From UBA987 sp002292105 (lineage in GTDB: Bacteria > Bacteroidota > Bacteroidia > NS11-12g > UBA9320): 64,000 bases of DNA. Shown here one piece after another: positions 18,416-28,306 of the stretch. The stretch lies in assembly GCA_943846675.1 (NCBI GenBank), contig OX044357.1:1240001-1304000 (forward strand), read 5' to 3'. A program made the translations under genes and the position numbers. The first letter of the stretch is position 1; every line of letters starts with the position of its first letter. The notes under the pieces were generated by a model, which saw only the letters and a list, made by a program, of their open reading frames with translations, ran no database searches and had not been told where the DNA came from.

Positions 18416-19573
18416 ATGCCTTTTTACCACCGTTTAGGAGAGATACCTCAAAAGAGACATACACAATATCGCAAACCTGATGGTTCGCTCTATGCAGAAG
18501 AACTCATCAGTACTGAGGGATTCTCAAACATACTGTCTTTGGTATATCACTGTCATCCGCCAACGTTGGTGAAAGACATCGAGGACCCAATTGACAAACG
18601 GCCGAAGTATGTCGTAGAAAATAATTTGCGACATAGAAGTTTTTTAACCTTCAATACGAAACCAACGGCAGACTATGTTGAGAGTCGTGTTGTGCTTATG
18701 GGTAATCGTGATTTGTTGGTCACCTCTGCAGCGCCAACTGCAAGCATGACGGATTATTATTTTAAAAATACGGATTCTGATGAAGTAATTTTTGTTCACG
18801 AAGGCAGTGGAACATTAAAGACGATTTACGGTCAAATAAAATTTGGATATGGCGATTATCTTGTCATTCCTCGTGGAACGATATACCAACTGATGTTTGA
18901 CGATTCAAACAACAGACTTTTTATCACCGAGAGTTTTACCCCTGTTTATCCACCTAAAAGGTATGTAAACAAGTTTGGACAATTCTTAGAGCATAGCCCT
19001 TATTGTGAGCGAGACATTAGATTGCCTAAAAACCTTGAAACTCATGATGAGAAAGGGTCGTTTAAGGTGATGACGAAGAAGTCGGGTTATATCTTCCCAT
19101 ATACGTTCGCCACACATCCTTTTGATGCGGTAGGTTGGGATGGATATGTGTATCCGTATGCATTTAATATAGACAACTTCGAACCGATAACAGGTCGCGT
19201 ACATCAGCCACCTCCGGTTCACCAAACGTTTGAAGGACACAACTTCGTGATTTGCTCATTTGTACCAAGATTATTCGATTATCACCCTGACGCAATACCT
19301 GCGCCCTACAACCACAGTAATGTCGACAGTGATGAAATTTTGTATTATGTAGACGGTGACTTTATGAGTCGCAAACATGTAGTACGCGGTATGATTACGT
19401 TACATCCAAAAGGTATCCCGCACGGCCCACATCCTGGAACGGTAGAAAAGAGCATCGGTCAAAAAGAAACCAAAGAATTGGCCGTGATGATTGATCCTTT
19501 TTATCCTTTAAACATTACTGAAGAAGCCATGGCCATGGAGGATAAAGACTATTGGAAGAGTTGGGTAGAGTAG
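18416..19573 (+). CDS. hmgA: Homogentisate 1,2-dioxygenase
   Basis: 385 aa, cupin-fold iron dioxygenase of the form common in Bacteroidota. GYGDYLVIPRGTIYQL marks the cupin core. The iron-site region is at the C-terminal half: PPVHQTFEGHNFVICSFVPR, then YNHSNVDSDEILYYVDGDF and GIPHGPHPG, giving the His/Glu/His set. The enzyme opens the homogentisate ring in tyrosine and phenylalanine breakdown. No other genes of that pathway lie beside it. Downstream is a 0.9-kb repeat island. Confidence 0.9.
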   Translation: MPFYHRLGEIPQKRHTQYRKPDGSLYAEELISTEGFSNILSLVYHCHPPTLVKDIEDPIDKRPKYVVENNLRHRSFLTFNTKPTADYVESRVVLMGNRDLLVTSAAPTASMTDYYFKNTDSDEVIFVHEGSGTLKTIYGQIKFGYGDYLVIPRGTIYQLMFDDSNNRLFITESFTPVYPPKRYVNKFGQFLEHSPYCERDIRLPKNLETHDEKGSFKVMTKKSGYIFPYTFATHPFDAVGWDGYVYPYAFNIDNFEPITGRVHQPPPVHQTFEGHNFVICSFVPRLFDYHPDAIPAPYNHSNVDSDEILYYVDGDFMSRKHVVRGMITLHPKGIPHGPHPGTVEKSIGQKETKELAVMIDPFYPLNITEEAMAMEDKDYWKSWVE

Positions 19574-20484
19574 GGGTTGAAGGTCTGAAGGTCTGAATGT
19601 CTGAATGTCTCAATGTCGGAAGGATTGAAGGATTGAAGGATTGAATGATTGAATGTCTGAATTTAATGAGGAATGAGTGAATGAGTGAATGACTGAAGAA
19701 CAGAATTCTAGTCCTGCGTCCTGAGTCAATCAGTCCTGGGTCATAAATTAATCAATTTTCAAATTTTAACTATCAATTCTCGCCCAATCTAATTTTTAGT
19801 TGCTTTGCTTGAAGGATTGAAGGATTGAATGATTGAATGTCTGAATTTAATGAGGAATGAGTGAATGAGTGAATGACAATATCAATGTCTCTTTTCTATG
19901 CTCTATATTCTTTTTCAACCTAGTTCCTAGTGCCTCTATTCGAATGATTGAATTCTAGTCCTGCGTCCTGAGTCAATCAGTCCTGAGTCAAAAAATAATC
20001 AATTTTCAACTCTCAATTATCAGCTATCAACTCTCAACTAAAGAGATTCTTCTCGCACTCCTATCGTCGTTTACTCTGAATGACGGCCATAGGATAAATC
20101 GGCTAACAGAGAGTCCCCACATTTTCAATTTTTAACTCTCAATTCTCGCCCAATCTAATTTTTAGTTGCTTTGCTTTAAGGATTGAATGATTGAAGGATT
20201 GAATGACTGGAGAATAGAATTCTAGTCCTGCGTCCTTAGTCAATTAGTCCTGGGTCAAAAATTAATCAATTTTCAAATTTTAACTCTCAATTCTCGCCCA
20301 ATCTAATTTTTAGTTGCTTTGCTTGAAGGATTGAATGCTTGAAGGATTGAATTTAATGAGGAATGAGTGAATGAGTGAATTTTAGTCCTGCGTCCTGAGT
20401 CAATCAGTCCTGAGTCAAAAAATAATAAATTTTCAACTCTCAATTATCAGCTCTCAACTATCAACTAAGATCTTGTTTGCCCGC
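19574..20484. repeat. Repeat island 1: octamer array plus interspersed elements
   Basis: No gene. It starts with a degenerate octanucleotide array (GAAGGATT, GAATGATT, GAATGTCT, GAATGAGT units) at about 19580-19700, which reappears in shorter form near 19810, 20180 and 20330. Between the arrays are four copies of AGTCCTGCGTCCTGAGTCAA-type sequence (from about 19709, 19957, 20224, 20384), three copies of a block ending in CTAATTTTTAGTTGCTTTGC (from about 19786, 20154, 20300), short runs of TCAACTA-like heptamers, and one copy of the GTCATTC/GAAGAATCT element (20038-20125). The blocks recur in the same order, so the island looks like a diverged tandem array of composite units. Confidence 0.8.
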
Positions 20485-21261
20485 CTAATCAGCTAAAAAC
20501 GCTTTGACCGCTATCCAATACTCTGCATTGTCTGCTTCTGTCGACCAAAGTGCGCTTGATCCATGTCGACCCGCACCTTTTGGTACAAAATGCAACTTAT
20601 GCGTGCTTTTAATGTTGTCAAATATCGCTTTGGTTTGTCCGGCTTCACTTCTTGACGAAGTTAAAAACGAAGGCTTGTCTAGTTGTTTCACCGTATTGGC
20701 CATGCTTACACCTGGTAAGTATTCACCCGGGCTAAATGAAAACACCTTGTCCACTTTGTCGTTTACTGCAGCAATTTTTAACACCAACGAAGAGGAATAG
20801 GAACTTCCCCATAAAATTACGTTTTGCTTATACGCTTCACTAAACTTCGTAATCGCTGCCCGAATATCTTGCTCTGCATCCAAAAAGGTCTGGCCTTTTC
20901 CTTCGGCTTTGGCATTTGCAGCTGTTTGATTTGTAACGCCATTCACGGCATTGCCGGATCTTTGATCTAATGCAATACAGTTATACCCTAGCTCATTTAA
21001 CGTCACAGCAATTTCTTGGTATTCTCCTCTACTCCATCCGGCTTGGTGACACAAGATAATTACGGGTTTATCTAACTTAACATGGTATTGATCGACGGTC
21101 ATTTCTAACCCGTCTTCCGAATCGAAGGTGATTGTTTTGGTGAATGCCGTATCGGTGTCTATAACTTCTTTGGCTGGTTCCTCAACATCTGGTTCATTAT
21201 CTGCTGTACATGAAATCATACCAAGCGAACCGAACAACAAAACATATATCCAGATTTTCAT
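20485..21261 (-). CDS. Lipoprotein alpha/beta hydrolase (dienelactone-hydrolase-like)
   Basis: 258 aa. The signal peptide ends in a lipobox (GSLGMISC), then an acidic, proline-containing linker. The core has KPVIILCHQAGWSRGEY with the oxyanion region, the nucleophile elbow ILWGSSYSSSLVL (Ser about residue 153), and GAGRHGSSALW with the probable catalytic His. The Ser elbow is G-S-S-Y-S, which fits dienelactone hydrolase or esterase relatives. The substrate is unknown. It is unrelated in detail to the S33-like hydrolase at 12.5 kb. Confidence 0.78.
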   Translation of the reverse strand: MKIWIYVLLFGSLGMISCTADNEPDVEEPAKEVIDTDTAFTKTITFDSEDGLEMTVDQYHVKLDKPVIILCHQAGWSRGEYQEIAVTLNELGYNCIALDQRSGNAVNGVTNQTAANAKAEGKGQTFLDAEQDIRAAITKFSEAYKQNVILWGSSYSSSLVLKIAAVNDKVDKVFSFSPGEYLPGVSMANTVKQLDKPSFLTSSRSEAGQTKAIFDNIKSTHKLHFVPKGAGRHGSSALWSTEADNAEYWIAVKAFLAD

Positions 21262-21336
21262 ATTTTTTTTCTACGAATATAGCTGGCAATACAACGATGT
21301 GAATAGACCGACGTCATTTTTAAGTTAGATAATAAA

Positions 21337-21344
21337 TACCTTCG
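21337..21344 (+). promoter_or_regulatory. -7 promoter box 4 nt before a GTG start (leaderless candidate)
   Basis: TACCTTCG, a common variant of TAnnTTTG, ends 4 nt before the GTG at 21349. The spacing equals that seen at rocD and the endonuclease I gene. Confidence 0.4.
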
Positions 21345-21348
21345 TTCT

Positions 21349-21780
21349 GTGATATCAAAGAACATACTCCGTAAAATCTTGTCTACCACATATGTCGTGT
21401 TTACGCTTTGGTTTTTAGGTCCTATATGTATCGAACTTATGGCTGAACCGCCTGAAGGGGACGAAGTTGGATTGCTTGCGATGTTACTTCTATTAATCTC
21501 TGGTTCTGTACTGACGCTTGCCTTGTGGCTAAAACCAGAAAAGCTAAATCAGCGCGTTGCGGTTAAATGGATTATTGGTCTTCATATACTTCTTTTAGCC
21601 ATCCTTGTATTATTATTTGCCTATTCTAGTTGGATTTTATTGGTGTCGAGTTTAGCCATATTTTATGTTTGGTTGAAGCGAATCTTTCAACGAAAGTCAA
21701 ACTCGGTTCAAAATCTAACCTGGTTAGCGATTTTAGGGTTCATTGTATCCTTATTTGTATTAAGTCAACTAATTCCGTAA
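21349..21780 (+). CDS. Small four-helix membrane protein of unknown function
   Basis: 143 aa starting at GTG. Four hydrophobic segments (near residues 11-27, 38-56, 70-92 and 118-140) with short basic loops predict an inner-membrane protein; the loop ELMAEPPEGDEVG is acidic. No family was recognised. A promoter box lies 4 nt upstream of the GTG. It is divergent from the lipoprotein hydrolase and 145 bp before the beta-helix lipoprotein. Confidence 0.55.
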   Translation: MISKNILRKILSTTYVVFTLWFLGPICIELMAEPPEGDEVGLLAMLLLLISGSVLTLALWLKPEKLNQRVAVKWIIGLHILLLAILVLLFAYSSWILLVSSLAIFYVWLKRIFQRKSNSVQNLTWLAILGFIVSLFVLSQLIP

Positions 21781-21925
21781 ATCGCTTATATTCAGCATCA
21801 TACATTTCTTTTGTGGATAAGGTGTTTCTATCTCCAAACACTTTCACGATTCTTTCACTTCATGGTAACATTCACATAACATAACCATGTGACGTTTGTA
21901 CCAACAAAACAAGAAAGAATTAAAA

Positions 21926-23311
21926 ATGAACAAATCTAAGTTAAGCGTTTTAGCATGTACCATGATGTTTGTATGCGCTGCTATGTTGTCTTCATGTGGA
22001 GGAGACGAAACACCTTCACAACCAGAAGATAAAACAACTATGTATGAAGAATCAACAGTTAAAGATGGGGACGGTAATGTAATCGAAACTATTTCGACGG
22101 TAACAGATCGAGGTGAGGGTGTCGGAACCATCACTTTTACAAAAGACAAAACTTGGGTGTTGAATGGATTGGTTTTCGTCAATTCAGGTCAAACACTAAC
22201 AGTTGAGCCAGGAACCTTGATAAAAGGGAAGTCTGGTCAGGGCGATAATGCATCTGCGTTAATCGTTTCAAGAGGTGCTAAAATTATGGCCGAAGGAACT
22301 TCAACGGAACCGATTATCATGACAAGCGAAACAGATGGTGGTCAGATACCAGCAACTGCTCGTGGTTTGTGGGGAGGATTAATTGTACTAGGAAATGCAA
22401 GCTTAAACAGCTCTCCTGGTGAATCGGCCATTGAGGGAATACCTACTAGCGAAACCCGTGGTTTATACGGAGGTGACAACGATGCAGACAATTCAGGAAG
22501 CCTGGCATACATTTCAATCCGTCATGGAGGTACAGACATCGGTGCAGGTAATGAAATCAATGGTTTGACTTTAGGTGGCGTTGGTTCAGGAACTAGCGTC
22601 CATCATATTGAGATTGTTGCTAATAACGATGATGGAATCGAATTTTTTGGAGGCACAGTTAATGTAAGTAACCTGTGTATCTCTTACTGTGCAGACGATA
22701 ACGTTGATTACGACGAAGGATGGAGAGGACGAGCACAGTTTGTATTCGTAAATCAAGATCCAGCTGCTGGCGACAGAGGTGGAGAGCATGACGGAGGAAC
22801 GGATCCTGAAGATGCCCAACCTTACGCAACACCAATGTTCTACAATTGCACGTACATTGGAAATGGCGGTAAAAGAGCACTTACGTTTAGAGATAATGCA
22901 GGTGGAGAATACCACAACTCAATTTTCTACAACTGGGATAAAGGGGTAGATATCGAAGACCTACCTGGTGATGGCGAAGATTCGAAGAAAAGATTTGACG
23001 CAGGTAACTTAAAAGTAGTCGACAATATCTTCTACATGGTTGCTGGCGACGATGCTGACAAAATCATTGTTTCTGCAAGCGAAGACACAGACCTTAATGA
23101 CGTCAATTTAAACGGTACTGCAAATTCATCTGGGAATACGGTTGGTAATCCAGGACTAGAAAAAGGTGTGCCGACCAATGATGTAACTGCTACAGGACTT
23201 TCAGGAGACGCATTCATAGAAAACGTTGCATACAAAGGTGCTTTTGAGCCAGGAAAAGATGCTTGGATAAAAGGTTGGACAAAGACTGATAAAGACGGTC
23301 TTATCAAATAA
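21926..23311 (+). CDS. Beta-helix lipoprotein paired with a TonB-dependent receptor
   Basis: 461 aa from the ATG at 21926; an upstream in-frame TTG adds only a non-signal extension. The signal peptide ends in a lipobox (CAAMLSSCGGDE). The body is glycine- and asparagine-rich with repeated short turns (GLVFVNSGQTLTVEPGTLI, HHIEIVANNDDGIEFFGG) typical of a right-handed parallel beta-helix. It is followed by a terminator-like hairpin and then a TonB-dependent receptor on the same strand, suggesting that both serve uptake of the same ligand at the cell surface. Automated annotation often gives relatives misleading names; the ligand is unknown. Confidence 0.75.
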   Translation: MNKSKLSVLACTMMFVCAAMLSSCGGDETPSQPEDKTTMYEESTVKDGDGNVIETISTVTDRGEGVGTITFTKDKTWVLNGLVFVNSGQTLTVEPGTLIKGKSGQGDNASALIVSRGAKIMAEGTSTEPIIMTSETDGGQIPATARGLWGGLIVLGNASLNSSPGESAIEGIPTSETRGLYGGDNDADNSGSLAYISIRHGGTDIGAGNEINGLTLGGVGSGTSVHHIEIVANNDDGIEFFGGTVNVSNLCISYCADDNVDYDEGWRGRAQFVFVNQDPAAGDRGGEHDGGTDPEDAQPYATPMFYNCTYIGNGGKRALTFRDNAGGEYHNSIFYNWDKGVDIEDLPGDGEDSKKRFDAGNLKVVDNIFYMVAGDDADKIIVSASEDTDLNDVNLNGTANSSGNTVGNPGLEKGVPTNDVTATGLSGDAFIENVAYKGAFEPGKDAWIKGWTKTDKDGLIK

Positions 23312-23344
23312 TTTGAAACATAAAACTAAATATAAAATACATCA

Positions 23345-23377
23345 TGCAATCCCAGTGATTTTCTGGGGTTGCATTTT
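23345..23377 (+). terminator. Hairpin between lipoprotein and TonB receptor genes
   Basis: Eleven-bp stem TGCAATCCCAG / CTGGGGTTGCA (one G-U pair) with loop TGATTTT, followed by TTTT. It could terminate or attenuate transcription between the two genes, so the receptor may be made at a lower level than the lipoprotein. Confidence 0.7.
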
Positions 23378-23417
23378 AATTACCCGTTTTTTTTAACCAA
23401 TTAGGAATACGTTAATA

Positions 23418-26291
23418 ATGAAACAAGGAATTTTTACGCTGAGCTTAGTATTGTTAGGACTGCTAAGCTACGGACAAACAGGTACCATTAGAGGCACCGT
23501 TACACAGCAAGAAGACGGCGAAGCCGTGTTAGAAGCTTTTGTTAAAGTTGCTGGAAGTGAAACAGGAACAATTACCGACTTAGATGGTGTATATACCATT
23601 GAGATTGAACCAGGCGTCTACACGATTGAAATAACACACTTAACATTTAATAGTAAAACCTTTACAAACATTAAAGTTTCAGAAGGTAGTGTGACCATTG
23701 TCAATGCAAAAATGGGATACGGCGAAGCCAGTACACTAGGTACTGCGGATATTTCTTTGCGCAGAAGGAAGGCAGAAGGAGATGACGAAATATTATCTCT
23801 GATGGCAAAGCAAAAAGTTGTGATGAGCGCTATCGGGAAAGAGCAAATGACTAAACAACAAGCTACTTCGGCTGGAGACGCTTTGAAGCGTGTTACAGGC
23901 GTAAGTGTTGAAGGAGGACGATATGTTTCTGTAAGAGGTTTAGGCGATCGATACAGTAAGACGGTATTGAATTCTTGTGAAGTGCCAAGTTTAGATCCTG
24001 ATAGAAACTCTGTTCAGATGGATTTATTTCCAAGCAACATCATAAGTAACCTACAAGTGTTTAAAACCTTCATGCCTGAATTGCCGGGAGATTTTTCAGG
24101 TGGTTTAATCAATATCGCGACAAAAGAATTTCCAGATTCCATGTCGTTGAGTTTTAGCGCTTCTGTAGGAGGTAATTCCCAGGCATTATTTAATAATAAC
24201 TTTATAACATATACCGGCAGTTCAACAGACTTTTTGGGTTTTGACAATGGATTTAGAGCCATGCCTACCTTGGCAGCTGAAGGTGATGTTCCTAACGTTA
24301 ATCCCACACCAGGAGCAGACAACAGCAAGTTAGCTGCTGTTTCTAAAAGCTTTGGAACTGATAATGCGGTAAGAACAACAACAGGTGGTGTGAATCAAAG
24401 CTATTCATTAAGTTTTGGTGATCAAAAGAAGATTAAAAACAGACCTTTTGGCTACCTTTTCGGTGCCAGTTATAGAAGAAGTTTTAGTTTTTATAATTAT
24501 GGCGAAATTGGAAGATTTAACGCTGTTTCTTCTACTGATTTAAATCCACAATTTGCGTTGCATGACTCAAGATCAAACGACAGAGTGGTAACCGGACTGT
24601 TTGGAAATTTCAATTATAAGATTAACTCGAGCAATAAGATTGGCTTAAACGTTATGCGTAATCAAAGTGGTGAGAAAATTACTCGGTTGTTATCTGGCCA
24701 ATGGGCTGAAGACGGACCGCTTTCGGAAGACCGAATTTTTAATTCTCAAACGTTACAATATTTGCAACGTACATTGACCAATGTTCAGTTAAAAGGAGAA
24801 CATCAAATTATGGGTAAGGATGATAAAACGATCCGTCTAATTTGGGTTTCTTCTCAAACGTTTTCGCAACAAGACGAACCGGATTTGAGATTTTTCGCCT
24901 ACGACTACGTGGTTGACAGCGGAGATACAACCTACGCAATAAACAAAGCGGCTTACAATACCCCAGCACGTTACTATCGCCAAATGAACGAATTGAACTG
25001 GGACAATAGAGCGTACTTAATTGTTCCGCTAAAGCGTCGATTCAATAAAAAGTCAGAATTCAAAACAGGCTTTTCTTACTTGTATAAAAATAGAGAGTTT
25101 AGAGAAACGAGGTTTGATTATAATGAAGTCACAGATTTTAATGGCGATATTGACGCCTACTTCGCTCCAGAAAACATGGCGGTAGAATCTTGGCCAACAG
25201 AAAGCCCTAATTCTTATACCTATGTAAAAGGTCACCCTAGAGGTAATGCTAAAAACAGTTACAACGGTCAACAGTCTGTAATGGCTGGTTTCGCTCAAAT
25301 CAATACGCCAATTATTAATAAGAAATGGAATTTTACTGGTGGACTTCGAGTAGAAACAACCAACGTATTGGTTGAATCCTTATTAGAGTCAGAGCAAGAT
25401 GGTGTTTTAGATAATGTAGATTTACTACCGTCCTTAAACTTTACCTATAACTTTATCGATAAGGTGATGGAAAAAGATGATCCAACCACTAGGAGAATCG
25501 GTAACTTACGTTTTGGTTTTTCTCAAACACTGGCAAGACCAACGTTTAGAGAATTGGCTCCATTCCCATCTTTCTTCTTTACAGGAGATTATGTTTTGAT
25601 CGGTAATCCAGAGTTGAAACGAACGTTAATTCAGAACTTCGATGTGCGATACGAGCTGTATCCAAGTAGAGGGAAAAGCTTCTCGCTTTCTGGCTTCTAT
25701 AAAACATTCGATAACCCAATTGAACAAACGCAAAACCCTAAAGCAGCCAATACAGAGATTACCTATAAAAATGTAGGTCAAGCAACCTTATATGGAGTTG
25801 AGTTGGAGTTTGTGCAGAACTTGTCATTTATCTCTTACCGTTTGGAGAATATTAAATGGGGGTTAAATGGTTCATTAATTAAGAGTCAAGTAAAAGTGGA
25901 TAGCCTTGAGTACGCTGTGCGTAAAGAGATTGACGAAAACGCATCTGAAACACGTCCAATGTACAGTCAATCGCCATATATTTTTAACTCATTTCTGAAT
26001 TTTGAAAATGATTCAAATACATTTTCTGCCAATGTGAGTTTCAATATGTTTGGAAAGCGACTTGCTTTAGTGAGTCAAGGTGATTTACCTGATGTATATG
26101 AGATGCCACGTCCATCTTTAGATGTGACCCTGTTTAAATCACTGGGCAAGAAATTCCAATTGACCGCATCTATCAAAAACATTTTAAATCCGCGTGTAAG
26201 AATGGTACATGAATACGCAGGACAAGAGTACATTTATTCAGGCAATAACGCTGGAGTTCGATGGAGTCTCGGACTTAAATACAAGATCTAA
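23418..26291 (+). CDS. TonB-dependent receptor with carboxypeptidase-regulatory-like N-domain
   Basis: 957 aa. The signal peptide (MKQGIFTLSLVLLGLLSYGQ) is followed by a carboxypeptidase-regulatory-like beta sandwich (GTIRGTVTQQEDGEAV to about residue 110), the plug domain with VSVRGLGDRYSKTVLN, and a beta barrel ending in an aromatic C-terminal strand (GVRWSLGLKYKI). It should import a ligand across the outer membrane using TonB energy. It pairs with the beta-helix lipoprotein upstream. The ligand cannot be inferred. A strong terminator follows. Confidence 0.88.
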   Translation: MKQGIFTLSLVLLGLLSYGQTGTIRGTVTQQEDGEAVLEAFVKVAGSETGTITDLDGVYTIEIEPGVYTIEITHLTFNSKTFTNIKVSEGSVTIVNAKMGYGEASTLGTADISLRRRKAEGDDEILSLMAKQKVVMSAIGKEQMTKQQATSAGDALKRVTGVSVEGGRYVSVRGLGDRYSKTVLNSCEVPSLDPDRNSVQMDLFPSNIISNLQVFKTFMPELPGDFSGGLINIATKEFPDSMSLSFSASVGGNSQALFNNNFITYTGSSTDFLGFDNGFRAMPTLAAEGDVPNVNPTPGADNSKLAAVSKSFGTDNAVRTTTGGVNQSYSLSFGDQKKIKNRPFGYLFGASYRRSFSFYNYGEIGRFNAVSSTDLNPQFALHDSRSNDRVVTGLFGNFNYKINSSNKIGLNVMRNQSGEKITRLLSGQWAEDGPLSEDRIFNSQTLQYLQRTLTNVQLKGEHQIMGKDDKTIRLIWVSSQTFSQQDEPDLRFFAYDYVVDSGDTTYAINKAAYNTPARYYRQMNELNWDNRAYLIVPLKRRFNKKSEFKTGFSYLYKNREFRETRFDYNEVTDFNGDIDAYFAPENMAVESWPTESPNSYTYVKGHPRGNAKNSYNGQQSVMAGFAQINTPIINKKWNFTGGLRVETTNVLVESLLESEQDGVLDNVDLLPSLNFTYNFIDKVMEKDDPTTRRIGNLRFGFSQTLARPTFRELAPFPSFFFTGDYVLIGNPELKRTLIQNFDVRYELYPSRGKSFSLSGFYKTFDNPIEQTQNPKAANTEITYKNVGQATLYGVELEFVQNLSFISYRLENIKWGLNGSLIKSQVKVDSLEYAVRKEIDENASETRPMYSQSPYIFNSFLNFENDSNTFSANVSFNMFGKRLALVSQGDLPDVYEMPRPSLDVTLFKSLGKKFQLTASIKNILNPRVRMVHEYAGQEYIYSGNNAGVRWSLGLKYKI

Positions 26292-26315
26292 CGTTTTATA
26301 CGTATTCCTAAGCTT

Positions 26316-26350
26316 AAGCTACAGTCTTTTAGGCTGTAGCTTTTTGCTTT
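26316..26350 (+). terminator. Rho-independent terminator of the TonB receptor gene
   Basis: Perfect nine-bp stem AAGCTACAG / CTGTAGCTT with loop TCTTTTAGG and a T-rich tail, 24 bp after the stop codon. Confidence 0.85.
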
Positions 26351-26414
26351 TAATACCTACATTTACCGAGTTTAGCAAAAGAAATAAATACTAAAATTAC
26401 CCGTATTTAAAGAG

Positions 26415-26422
26415 TACTTTTG
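26415..26422 (+). promoter_or_regulatory. -7 promoter box for typA
   Basis: TACTTTTG followed by CGGC, an exact TAnnTTTG match 19 nt before the typA ATG. Confidence 0.65.
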
Positions 26423-26441
26423 CGGCTTCAAAAAATCACCC

Positions 26442-28202
26442 ATGCAATCGATACGAAATATCGCCATTATTGCCCACGTTGACCACGGTAAAACAACCTT
26501 AGTCGACAAGATCATTCAAGCAAGTAAATTGCTTGATGACAGAAAGGAAGTGAAAGAGCTTTTGCTCGATAGTAACGACCTTGAGCGGGAAAGAGGAATT
26601 ACCATTCTTTCTAAAAACGTATCGGTGAATTACCGCGATACTAAAATTAACATCATCGATACTCCTGGTCACAGTGATTTTGGTGGTGAAGTAGAACGAG
26701 TATTAAAAATGGCTGATGGTGTTTTGCTATTGGTTGATGCCTTTGAAGGACCAATGCCACAAACGCGTTTTGTATTGGGTAAAGCAATTGAATTGGGCTT
26801 AAAACCTATCGTTGTTGTAAACAAGGTTGATAAAGAAAACTGTCGACCAGACGAAGTACAACAAGACGTATTTGAGTTGATGTTCAACTTGGATGCAACT
26901 GAAGAGCAATTGGATTTTGAAACCCTATTTGGCAGCTCAAAACACGGATGGATGAACCACGACTTTAATGAGCCAACAGACAATCTATGGCTATTAATGG
27001 ATGCTATCGTTGATATTATCCCAGAAGCACCATACCGTGAAGGAACTCCACAGATGCAAATTACATCGCTTGATTTCTCTCCGTTTAAGGGCCGTATCGC
27101 TATCGGGCGTGTATACCGAGGTGATTTACATGTGAACAAAGACTACATTCTTTGCAAACGCGATGGTGTTCAGAAAAAGGTAAGAATTAAAGAGTTAGAC
27201 GTTTTTGTTGGACTTGGTAAAGTAGCTGTTGATACAGTGCGCTCAGGTGATATTTGTGCGATCGTAGGATTGGATGATTTCGAAATTGGTGATACACTAG
27301 CTGATTTAGAAAACCCAGAAGCGCTTTCAAGAATAAAGGTTGATGAACCAACAATGAGTATGTTGTTTACCATCAACAACTCACCGTTCTTCGGAAAGGA
27401 AGGAAAGTTCGTAACATCACGTCACCTCCGTGACCGCTTGATGAAAGAAACTGAAAAGAACTTAGCCTTGCGTGTTCAACTAACGGACACTGAAGATAAA
27501 TTTATCGTTCACGGTAGAGGAATCCTTCACTTAAGTGTTTTAATCGAAACGATGCGTCGTGAAGGTTACGAATTACAAGTGGGTAAGCCACAGGTGATTT
27601 TGAAAGAAGTTGACGGTGAAACGCAAGAACCATACGAAACCTTAGTGATTGATGTACCTGAAGAGTATTCTGGTAAAGCAATCGAATTGGTAACGATGCG
27701 TAAAGGCGAGCTTTTGGTGATGGAACCTAAAGGCGACTTACAACACATCGAATTTGATATTCCTTCTAGAGGAATTATCGGACTAAGAAACAATATGCTA
27801 ACTGCAACTGCAGGTCAGGCGATTATGTCGCACCGATTAAGAGGTTACGGACCTATTAAAGGTGATATTCCAACGAGAGCAAAAGGTTCGTTGGTGAGCA
27901 TGGAGCAAGGTCAGGTATTGGCTTACTCTATTGACCGTGTGCAAGACAGAGGACGTTTCTTTGTTGGACCAAGTGATAAGGTGTATAAAGGGCAAGTTGT
28001 TGGAGAACACACGCGAAACAACGACTTGGAATTGAACCTGATTAAAGGAAAGAAAATGTCGAACGTACGTTCAGCTGGTAACGACGACGCGGCTAAAGTT
28101 TTCCCGAAAGTTGAATTCTCACTAGAGGAATCTATGGAATACATCAAAGAAGATGAGTATTTGGAAATCACTCCAGAAAGTCTTCGAATGAGAAAAATAT
28201 AA
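26442..28202 (+). CDS. typA: Ribosome-associated GTPase TypA/BipA
   Basis: 586 aa. G1 IIAHVDHGKTT (near residue 8), switch and G2 region RERGITILSK, G3 DTPGHSDFGG and G4 VVNKVDKENC are intact, followed by the beta-barrel and EF-G-like domains and the BipA-specific C-terminus (SNVRSAGNDDAAK). TypA is a translational GTPase acting on ribosome assembly and stress adaptation. It has its own promoter and a terminator and is probably monocistronic. Confidence 0.96.
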   Translation: MQSIRNIAIIAHVDHGKTTLVDKIIQASKLLDDRKEVKELLLDSNDLERERGITILSKNVSVNYRDTKINIIDTPGHSDFGGEVERVLKMADGVLLLVDAFEGPMPQTRFVLGKAIELGLKPIVVVNKVDKENCRPDEVQQDVFELMFNLDATEEQLDFETLFGSSKHGWMNHDFNEPTDNLWLLMDAIVDIIPEAPYREGTPQMQITSLDFSPFKGRIAIGRVYRGDLHVNKDYILCKRDGVQKKVRIKELDVFVGLGKVAVDTVRSGDICAIVGLDDFEIGDTLADLENPEALSRIKVDEPTMSMLFTINNSPFFGKEGKFVTSRHLRDRLMKETEKNLALRVQLTDTEDKFIVHGRGILHLSVLIETMRREGYELQVGKPQVILKEVDGETQEPYETLVIDVPEEYSGKAIELVTMRKGELLVMEPKGDLQHIEFDIPSRGIIGLRNNMLTATAGQAIMSHRLRGYGPIKGDIPTRAKGSLVSMEQGQVLAYSIDRVQDRGRFFVGPSDKVYKGQVVGEHTRNNDLELNLIKGKKMSNVRSAGNDDAAKVFPKVEFSLEESMEYIKEDEYLEITPESLRMRKI

Positions 28203-28222
28203 GACATACAATTTTTTGTATT

Positions 28223-28251
28223 AAAGGAGCTTCATTGGAGCTCCTTTTTTT
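28223..28251 (+). terminator. Rho-independent terminator of typA
   Basis: Perfect nine-bp stem AAAGGAGCT / AGCTCCTTT with a 7-nt loop (TCATTGG), followed by T residues, 21 bp after the stop codon. Confidence 0.88.
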
Positions 28252-28281
28252 ATGTCTGCTGGGCTATGACGGAATATATTT

Positions 28282-28289
28282 TAACTTCG
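28282..28289 (+). promoter_or_regulatory. -7 promoter box for pepD
   Basis: TAACTTCG, a variant of TAnnTTTG, 17 nt before the ATG at 28307. It lies inside the longer in-frame reading that starts at 28235, and so argues against that start. Confidence 0.5.
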
Positions 28290-28306
28290 CACGCAATAAG
28301 AATACT

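Noticed and set aside
28235..28306. Longer N-terminus for pepD
   Set aside because: It overlaps the typA terminator and the pepD promoter box; the family starts at the chosen ATG.
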